From Bifidobacterium santillanense (GTDB lineage: Bacteria > Actinomycetota > Actinomycetes > Actinomycetales > Bifidobacteriaceae): a stretch of 64,000 nt of DNA. The notes beneath the pieces are model-generated. The model had not been told where the DNA came from, did not search any database, and was given only the letters and a program-made list of their open reading frames with translations. Made by a program: the position numbers and the translations under genes. This document shows positions 56,850-64,000 of the stretch, one piece after another. The DNA is taken from positions 248,001 through 312,000 of the forward strand of contig NZ_JAFEJS010000002.1 in the NCBI RefSeq assembly GCF_018555385.1. Reading direction: 5' to 3'. Numbering within the stretch: position 1 is the first letter of the stretch; each line of letters opens with the position of its first letter.

Positions 56850-58154
56850 ATGGCACAGGACAGAAACGAGATCGTCGCGCGCATGACCGCGGCGTTGGAG
56901 GGCGAGGCCCGTCCGGTCGCGATCCGTGGCGCGCGCAAGGTGGACGCCCGCGGCGAGCAAAGCGGATATTGGGTGGTCTCGGACGCGCGCGGTGTGATCG
57001 TGGCCACGGGCGCCGCGGCCGCGGACGGCACCGGCGAGGAGGCGTTCGAGCACGCCTGCCGCACGGTCGGCATCGACCCGGCCTCCCGCTCCGGCGAGGT
57101 GATCGACGCGGCCGGCCGCATCCTCACGCCCGGCTACGTGGACATCCACGCCCACGGCGCCTGGGAGAAGAGCTTCGACGACGGCCCCGACGGCATCGAC
57201 GTGGCCCGCGCCGGCCACGCGGTGCACGGCACCACCCGCCAGGTGCTCTCGCTCATCACCAACCCGATGGACGTGATCTGCCGCAACATCCGCACCGTGC
57301 GCGAGAAGATGGCCACCCGCCCCGACATCCTCGGCTGCCACCTCGAAGGCCCGTTCCTCGCCCTGAAGCGCAAGGGTGCGCACGACCCGAACTGCCTCAA
57401 GGACCCGGTGCCCGAACTCGTGGACGAGATGCTCGACGCCTCGGGCGCCGACCCCGCCACTGGCAAGCTCGGCTGCATCCGCCAGATCACCATCGCGCCG
57501 GAGCTTGAGCATGGCATCGGCGCCATCCGCCAGTTCGCTGCCGCCGGCGTGGTGCCAGCGGTCGGACACTGCGACGCCGACTACGCCACCGCCCAAGCCG
57601 GCTTCGACGCGGGCGCCGGCATCATGACCCACATGTTCAACGCGATGAACGGCCTGCACCATCGCGAACCCGGCCCCATCCCGGCCGCCGTCGAGGACCC
57701 GCGCGTCACCATCGAGCTCATCAACGACGGCTTCCACGTCCAGAACCCGATGGTCAAGCTCGGCTTCGGCCTGGCACCCCACCGCATCGCGTTCGTCACC
57801 GACGCGATGGCCGCCACCGACTGCCCCGACGGCGCGTACAAGCTCGGCGAACTCGACGTGAACGTCATCGACGGCCACGCCCGACTCGTGTCCAACGGCG
57901 CCATCGCCGGCTCCACGCTCACCCTGGAGGTCGCGGTCCAGCGCGCGGTCAACGAACTCGGCTTCAGCCCCGTCGCCGCAGTCGAGGCCGCCACCCTCAC
58001 CCCGGCACGCGCCTTCGGATTCGACAAGGCCAACCCCGTCACCGGAGCCCCGCTCGGCCTCATCGCCCCCGGATACGCCGCCGACCTCAACCTCCTCGAC
58101 CCCACCGACTGGACCGCCCAACACGTCTGGTGCGCCGGCCGCCAGGTGAAGTAA
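56850..58154 (+). CDS. nagA: N-acetylglucosamine-6-phosphate deacetylase
   Basis: 434-residue amidohydrolase that removes acetate from GlcNAc-6-phosphate. Metal-binding motif DIHAHGAWEKSF (about 97 to 108), Glu in HLEGPFLALKRKGAHDP (about 167), histidines in GHCDADYA (about 233) and THMFNAMNGLHHREPG (about 257 to 272), catalytic Asp in FVTDAMAA (about 314). No signal peptide. Ribosome site AGGAAGGAAATC. It follows nagB and converges with the repressor gene. Confidence 0.94.
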   Translation: MAQDRNEIVARMTAALEGEARPVAIRGARKVDARGEQSGYWVVSDARGVIVATGAAAADGTGEEAFEHACRTVGIDPASRSGEVIDAAGRILTPGYVDIHAHGAWEKSFDDGPDGIDVARAGHAVHGTTRQVLSLITNPMDVICRNIRTVREKMATRPDILGCHLEGPFLALKRKGAHDPNCLKDPVPELVDEMLDASGADPATGKLGCIRQITIAPELEHGIGAIRQFAAAGVVPAVGHCDADYATAQAGFDAGAGIMTHMFNAMNGLHHREPGPIPAAVEDPRVTIELINDGFHVQNPMVKLGFGLAPHRIAFVTDAMAATDCPDGAYKLGELDVNVIDGHARLVSNGAIAGSTLTLEVAVQRAVNELGFSPVAAVEAATLTPARAFGFDKANPVTGAPLGLIAPGYAADLNLLDPTDWTAQHVWCAGRQVK

Positions 58155-58205
58155 ATTCCTTCCAGCAAAATCGACGCCGGTGCCGCCCGTCTTCGAGACG
58201 ACGTC

Positions 58206-59723
<1,518 letters not shown>

Positions 59724-59930
59724 GTGGATTTGTTGAATCAGGTGCTTCAGTTGTTCGTCAGGTTCGCCACTATCGGTGGTGGCTTGTGGCTGGTGTGGGG
59801 CGCCGTTACCTTCGGTGGCGGTCTGAAGGATCATAACGGGCCGCAGACGCAATCGGGACTGTGGCAGATCGTGGGTGGAGGCATGATCATCGCGGCTGCG
59901 CAGATTTTCAACGCGGTGGCTCTGGGCTGA
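59724..59930 (+). CDS. Small two-helix membrane protein, VirB2/TrbC-like
   Basis: 68 residues with two hydrophobic helices (about 6 to 28 and 46 to 66) separated by a short polar loop with the charged DHNGPQTQSG segment. The glycine-rich turn TIGGGLWLVWGAVTFGGGL is typical of pilin-like or channel proteins of type IV secretion. The start is GTG 59724 with GAGGAGGCC upstream. First gene of the conjugation module and followed closely by the TrbL-like gene. Assignment rests on size and position. Confidence 0.6.
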   Translation: MDLLNQVLQLFVRFATIGGGLWLVWGAVTFGGGLKDHNGPQTQSGLWQIVGGGMIIAAAQIFNAVALG

Positions 59931-59948
59931 GCTGATTCGGGGCCTGCC

Positions 59949-60794
59949 GTGGAGGACTTCATTGTAGCCATGCTCAACATGATCGGCGGCGGAGGTGCCG
60001 GTTCGATCACAGCCGGGCTGTTATCTCAGGCGCCGGAGACGTGGAATCCCGCTCTTTACCAGTTGGCGGTGAACGTGCATGGAGTCGCCGTCAAGCCTCT
60101 GACATCGGTGGTGCTCGCGGTCATGTTCACGTTGGAGCTGGCGCGTAACTCGACGCGCATCGAGTCGGACCGTGATCTAGGTGTGAAGATCGTGGCCGGC
60201 ACCATGTTCAAGATCGCGTTGGTGTTCATCGCCGTGCAGAACGCCAGTCTATTCATTCGGATGTTCAATCAGGTCACGCAGTTCCTCATGCAGGGCGTGT
60301 CTTCTCAGATGTCGTATGAGGCGACGGGCGACGGCGGTCAGCTGGGCGATCTGATGCGTGACCAGATTCGCGATGCCGGGGTGATGGGGCAGGCGGCGTT
60401 GTTCTTTCTGCTGGTGATCCCGTGGCTGTTGTCCCAGTTGGCGTCGGTGGTGTTCACGGTGGTGCTGTATGTGCGGTTCATCGAATTGTATGCGTTGACG
60501 GCGTTCCAGTCGTTGCCATTCGCGTTTCTGGTGCATGAGGACACCAAGCCGATCGGCGTGGGTTTCTTCAAGTCGTATGCGCGCACGTCGGTGAATGCGG
60601 TGTGCGTGTTCATCTGTCTGGTGTTCTATCAGCGGGTCGTGGTCGATGCCGTGAAGATCCCGGATTCCGCGGACAAGGGCATGGTGGCGTGGGTGACGGG
60701 CAACTTCGGCAATCTCATGATGGCGGGCATCCTGCTGTTCTTCGTGATCGCGGTGAGTCAGCGTGTCAGCCGGGCCATAGCCGGCGGCGAGTAG
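59949..60794 (+). CDS. TrbL/VirB6-like conjugation channel protein
   Basis: 281 residues, GTG start at 59949. Six or so membrane helices, with the typical N-terminal amphipathic part, a central stretch with VAVKPLTSVVLAVMFTLELA and the late LASVVFTVVLYVRFIELYAL followed by SLPFAFLVHEDTKPIGVGFF, the conserved cytoplasmic loop of VirB6-like proteins of Gram-positive elements. It would form the inner-membrane part of the conjugative channel. Tightly packed with its neighbours. Confidence 0.82.
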   Translation: MEDFIVAMLNMIGGGGAGSITAGLLSQAPETWNPALYQLAVNVHGVAVKPLTSVVLAVMFTLELARNSTRIESDRDLGVKIVAGTMFKIALVFIAVQNASLFIRMFNQVTQFLMQGVSSQMSYEATGDGGQLGDLMRDQIRDAGVMGQAALFFLLVIPWLLSQLASVVFTVVLYVRFIELYALTAFQSLPFAFLVHEDTKPIGVGFFKSYARTSVNAVCVFICLVFYQRVVVDAVKIPDSADKGMVAWVTGNFGNLMMAGILLFFVIAVSQRVSRAIAGGE

Positions 60795-60836
60795 CCGCCT
60801 ACCACAACCGGGGCCAATCAGGGAAAGGATTCTTTC

Positions 60837-61217
60837 ATGTTGCAGATGCGCGTATATAAGGAGATCGCCAATGTCGAGGCGAAGGTGATGTGGGGGCTGA
60901 GCTGGCGCCAACTGGCGGCCGCCGCATGCATGCTCGTCCTGGGCGGAGGTGAGGCGGCGTTGTTCTGGTCGTTGGGCTTGTCCGATCTGGGGTCGTATCT
61001 GCTGTTTGCGGTTTGCCTGCCGTTCGCGCTGTGGGGTTGGTGGCGTCCGAAAGGGCTGAAGCCTGAACGGTATCTGGGATACATGCTGCGCCAGCGTTTC
61101 GGTCCGAAGGTCTACCTGCTCGAACCCTATGTTCCCGCGAGGTTTCCCGGCAAACCGTCGTTGAAGGAGAAGGCCCGTAGACGAATCAGGGGAAGGCAGG
61201 TACGTCGTCATGTCTGA
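60837..61217 (+). CDS. PrgI-family conjugation protein (VirB3 analogue)
   Basis: 126 residues. N-terminal segment MRVYKEIANVEAKVMWGLSW, then WRQLAAAACMLVLGGGEAAL and two membrane helices, a basic patch WWRPKGLKPERYLGYMLRQR and a basic C-terminus. This pattern is diagnostic of PrgI proteins, which tether the VirB4 ATPase to the membrane. Ribosome site GGGAAAGG. It overlaps the virB4 start by eight bases. Confidence 0.85.
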   Translation: MLQMRVYKEIANVEAKVMWGLSWRQLAAAACMLVLGGGEAALFWSLGLSDLGSYLLFAVCLPFALWGWWRPKGLKPERYLGYMLRQRFGPKVYLLEPYVPARFPGKPSLKEKARRRIRGRQVRRHV

Positions 61218-63606
61218 CATCAGTGGCAGCAAGGCGGTCAAAGGCAACGGTAAGCGACATGGAAAGGTCGGGAACAGGCGGTCCGGGAATCGTCGCATGC
61301 CTCGTTCGTCGAAGGAGTTGCTTGGCTATGATTCGATGCTGTCCAATGGCATCGTGTTCCTTGGCGGCGACCGGTGGAGCGTGTCGCTGCGGATCAGCGA
61401 CATCAATTATCAGGTCGCGACCCAGGATCAGCAGCTGGATGTCGTGGACCGGTGGGGTCGTTTCCTGAATTCGATCGGCGAGAACATGGGAGTCCAGATC
61501 ACGGTCGCCACGCGCATGCTGGATCCCGAGGAGGTGACGCGCAGTATCGCCATGTCGCTTCGGAGCGATGCGTTGGATGGATTGCGCGGGGACTTCAACC
61601 GCAATGTGCGTCGGCGTCTCGCCGGGCGTTCGCAGGGCGCGGTGACGGACAAGTATCTGACGTTGACGTTGCGTGAGCGGGACGGGGAACGGGCGGTCAC
61701 GCTGCTGAACCGTGCCGCGTTGCGTGCCACGGCGCAACTGCGGTCGGTGGGCGGCTGCGTCGGCGTCCGCTTGAACCGGCAGTCGCGTCTGGCGGTATTG
61801 CACGGGATGCTGCGGCACGGTGTCCGGTTCTCGTTCACCGAGGATGGCTTCCTGAAATCGCATGGCATGTCCACGAAGGATTATGTGGCCCCGTTCGCCG
61901 TGGATGTGTCGGATCGCCGTCGGCTCCGGTTGAGCTCGGGCACTGCGGAGGTGTGGCATCAGTGTCTGTTGGTGCGTGACTTCCCGGATTATCTGAGCGA
62001 TCAACTAGTGTCGTCCATCACGGACATCAAGGCGGATATCACGGTCGGCATCCATCTGTCCCCGCGGGGCAAGGCCGAGGGGTTGAAGCTCGTGAACCGG
62101 ACGATCGCCGAAATGGATATGCAGGCCATCGACGAGCGGCGCAAGAACCGCAAACAGCATCTGCCCGAGGACATGCTGCCTCATGATCTTCAGGAATCCA
62201 TGACTCAGGCGGGTGAGCTGCGTGATGATCTGGAGCATAACGGCGACCGTCTGGTGGATTCCCTCATGATCGTGGACGTGTCGGCGGGCAGTCGCGAGCA
62301 ACTGGATCAGACGGTTCGTGACGTGACGGCCGCGATCGATGGGCAGTCGTGTGTGGCCGAGACCTTGGCCTACATGCAGGTGGAGGGGTTAAACGCCGTG
62401 CTGCCGTTGGGGAATCCCCTGCCGCCGATGCGTCGCACGCTGACCACGTCGAGCGCGGCGATTCTGGTGCCGTTCACGTCGCAGGAGCTGTTCGAGCCGG
62501 GCGGGGTGTTCCACGGGGCGAATGCCCGCACCGGCAATCCCGTGGTCATCGACCGTACGAAAGGCATGAACGGCAACGGATTCATCTTAGGAACGACCGG
62601 TTCGGGCAAGAGCCAGGCGGCGAAGAACGAGATAACCCAGATCTATCTGACCCGTCCGGACGATGATCTGATCGTCATCGACCCGGAACGTGAGTTCACG
62701 CCGTTATGCACCGGTCTTGGCGGTGAACGGGTCGAGATCGGGGAAGCGTCGCGCGCGCATATCAACGCTTTGGATATCGAGTATGAGGATGATTCCGAGG
62801 GTGATCCGATACGGTCGAAATGCGCGAGCGTGCTGAACATGCTCGGTGTGCTGATCGGCGGACAGGACGGCATCGACCACATGCAACGCAGTCTGATCGA
62901 TCGTACGGTCATCGGCATGTATCGCGAGGTGCGGGAGCATCCCGAACTAGGCATGCCAACGCTCGCCACCCTGCATGACCGTCTCGCGGCTTTAAATGAG
63001 CCGGACGCCCGTGACGCGGCACGAGCATTGGAGATCTACGCGACCGGCAGTCTGAACGCCTTCGCCCATGCCACCGATGTGAACACGTCCAGCCGGTTCC
63101 TGGTCTATGACGTTTCCGGTCTGGGAGCGGAGTTGCGTACGTTCGGTATGCTCGTCGTTCTGGATCAGATATGGAACCGGGTCGTCAGGAATCGCCGTCT
63201 CGGCCGGCGCACCTGGCTGTGGGTGGACGAGTTCCATCTGCTGTTCTCGAACCGGTATGCGGCCGAATACTTCCTGCGCCTGTACAAGCGCGCCCGTAAA
63301 TGGGGTTTGTGCCCCACCGGCATCACGCAGAACATCGAGGAGCTGCTGGCCAACCAGGACGCGCGTCTGATGCTCGCGAACAGCGACTTCCTGTTGCTGC
63401 TGAACCAGACCGCCACGGATGCCGATGCCTTGTGCGAGCTGCTGAAGCTGTCCGATGAGCAGCGGGCGTTCTTCACCGGGGTGCAGCCCGGTCAGGGCAT
63501 GGCCAAGAGCGGCACTGCGTTCATACCGTTCGATGGGCGTATCGATGCCGATAGTCTGCTTTACCGGTTGTATACCACGAAATTCGAGGATCGGAAGCCC
63601 GAATGA
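61210..63606 (+). CDS. VirB4/TraC-type conjugation ATPase
   Basis: 798-residue ATPase of type IV secretion. The N-terminal half (about 40 to 420) is the family's helical/beta domain; the C-terminal ATPase domain has Walker A GTTGSGKSQAAKNE (about 463), Walker B WLWVDEFHLLFS (about 668), and the sensor segment GITQNIEELLANQDARLMLA (about 699 to 718). NADVN and CEL(L)KLSDEQR also fit. It powers pilus or channel assembly and DNA transfer. The stop overlaps the next gene (ATGA). Confidence 0.92.
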   Translation: MSDISGSKAVKGNGKRHGKVGNRRSGNRRMPRSSKELLGYDSMLSNGIVFLGGDRWSVSLRISDINYQVATQDQQLDVVDRWGRFLNSIGENMGVQITVATRMLDPEEVTRSIAMSLRSDALDGLRGDFNRNVRRRLAGRSQGAVTDKYLTLTLRERDGERAVTLLNRAALRATAQLRSVGGCVGVRLNRQSRLAVLHGMLRHGVRFSFTEDGFLKSHGMSTKDYVAPFAVDVSDRRRLRLSSGTAEVWHQCLLVRDFPDYLSDQLVSSITDIKADITVGIHLSPRGKAEGLKLVNRTIAEMDMQAIDERRKNRKQHLPEDMLPHDLQESMTQAGELRDDLEHNGDRLVDSLMIVDVSAGSREQLDQTVRDVTAAIDGQSCVAETLAYMQVEGLNAVLPLGNPLPPMRRTLTTSSAAILVPFTSQELFEPGGVFHGANARTGNPVVIDRTKGMNGNGFILGTTGSGKSQAAKNEITQIYLTRPDDDLIVIDPEREFTPLCTGLGGERVEIGEASRAHINALDIEYEDDSEGDPIRSKCASVLNMLGVLIGGQDGIDHMQRSLIDRTVIGMYREVREHPELGMPTLATLHDRLAALNEPDARDAARALEIYATGSLNAFAHATDVNTSSRFLVYDVSGLGAELRTFGMLVVLDQIWNRVVRNRRLGRRTWLWVDEFHLLFSNRYAAEYFLRLYKRARKWGLCPTGITQNIEELLANQDARLMLANSDFLLLLNQTATDADALCELLKLSDEQRAFFTGVQPGQGMAKSGTAFIPFDGRIDADSLLYRLYTTKFEDRKPE

Positions 63607-64000
63607 GACCCGTCACCTCCGACTCATTCCACGCCACGCGCAATCTCGTTCGGCCGAACGGCATGATTCATGGTTTGAAAGTCCGTCATGTTAATGGACT
63701 CTCCCATGGCCCAGTGTTGGCCGGGCTGAAACAGCCACGAACCACCATCAGGAACAATCAATCCGAAGTATCGCGCCCGACCGGCATAACAACCGTCAGC
63801 GTTTTGGAACGTGGTGTGAATGCGACACGATCCGTGCTTGAATCGCAATCGACACAGACGGAGACCAGCGAGGACGACAACCCGTTATCATCAATGGTCC
63901 CCGCAAATCGGGTACGCGACGACGTGACCGGTATTATTCGCACAAGAAATGCCGCAAGAGGTTCAACGGCGCGTGCCGCGGCGGGAAGAACGGCTTCGGT
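63603..64000 (+). CDS. Unrecognised gene after virB4, cut by window edge
   Basis: An open frame starts at ATG 63603, overlapping the virB4 stop by four bases, and runs without a stop to the end of the window (132 codons). The N-terminus is MRPVTSDSFHATRNLVRPNG, then a Ser/Thr/Arg-rich, probably unstructured region. No membrane helix seen so far. In related elements the gene after virB4 often encodes a NlpC/P60 or CHAP hydrolase or another channel protein, but nothing here proves it. Confidence 0.5.
   Translation, partial: MRPVTSDSFHATRNLVRPNGMIHGLKVRHVNGLSHGPVLAGLKQPRTTIRNNQSEVSRPTGITTVSVLERGVNATRSVLESQSTQTETSEDDNPLSSMVPANRVRDDVTGIIRTRNAARGSTARAAAGRTAS

Overview
This window is a piece of a high-GC actinobacterial chromosome, almost certainly a Bifidobacterium. 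The evidence is uniform GC-rich codon use, strong AGGAGG-type ribosome binding sites, bifidobacterial sugar enzymes (ROK glucokinase, GalE, intracellular GH20 hexosaminidase, GH2 beta-galactosidase with a GPH permease, NagB/NagA) and actinobacterial markers (DUF3180, DUF1684, a WhiB-like protein, an LAXTG-type cell wall anchor). I cannot name the species.

Positions 1 to about 40,030 are core chromosome. On the minus strand lie guaB (cut by the window edge), a polyprenyl-phosphate sugar-phosphate transferase, sua5, prmC, prfA and rpmE. A maltose acetyltransferase gene with an apparent frameshift interrupts this run. Then come tRNA-Ile with anticodon UAU, small uncharacterised genes, an esterase, glkA, tRNA-Asp, rarD, a drug-efflux MFS gene, a DUF1684 gene, ettA and tesB. 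The cluster dacB-hpt-ftsH-folBK-DUF3180 follows. It lacks tilS, folE and folP, which normally sit in this block in other actinobacteria, and its FolB-FolK fusion has lost recognisable catalytic motifs. Next are an ABC exporter (permease frameshifted), an AI-2E transporter with two family-2 glycosyltransferases, fucO, cfa, a nucleoside deoxyribosyltransferase homologue, the GH20 enzyme, tRNA-Phe, a second identical tRNA-Asp, galE, trmB and tRNA-Glu.

From the 3' end of tRNA-Glu (40,110) to the right edge the sequence looks like an integrated conjugative element. Its plasmid-like module holds divergent HTH regulators, a winged-helix replication-type protein with four iteron-like repeats plus an AT-rich stretch inside its own gene (an arrangement like lambda O/ori), a WhiB-like protein, a short ParA and a ribbon-helix-helix protein. 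Three arrays of phased CAAN tetranucleotides lie in or between these genes and look like centromere sites. An Abi-family HEPN protein follows, with a terminator-like hairpin and possible regulatory RNA in its leader, then a 1431-residue surface adhesin. After that comes a galactoside/amino-sugar cluster: lacS, lacZ, nagB, nagA and a LacI repressor. Matching palindromes lie upstream of lacS, lacZ and the repressor gene. The window ends in conjugation genes (VirB2-like, TrbL/VirB6-like, PrgI, VirB4). The sugar genes lie between two blocks of element backbone and are probably cargo.

The integrase, relaxase, coupling protein and distal attachment site are not in the window, so the element boundaries are inferred. 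Two single-base frameshifts (about 2,882 and 26,533) could be real or sequencing errors.
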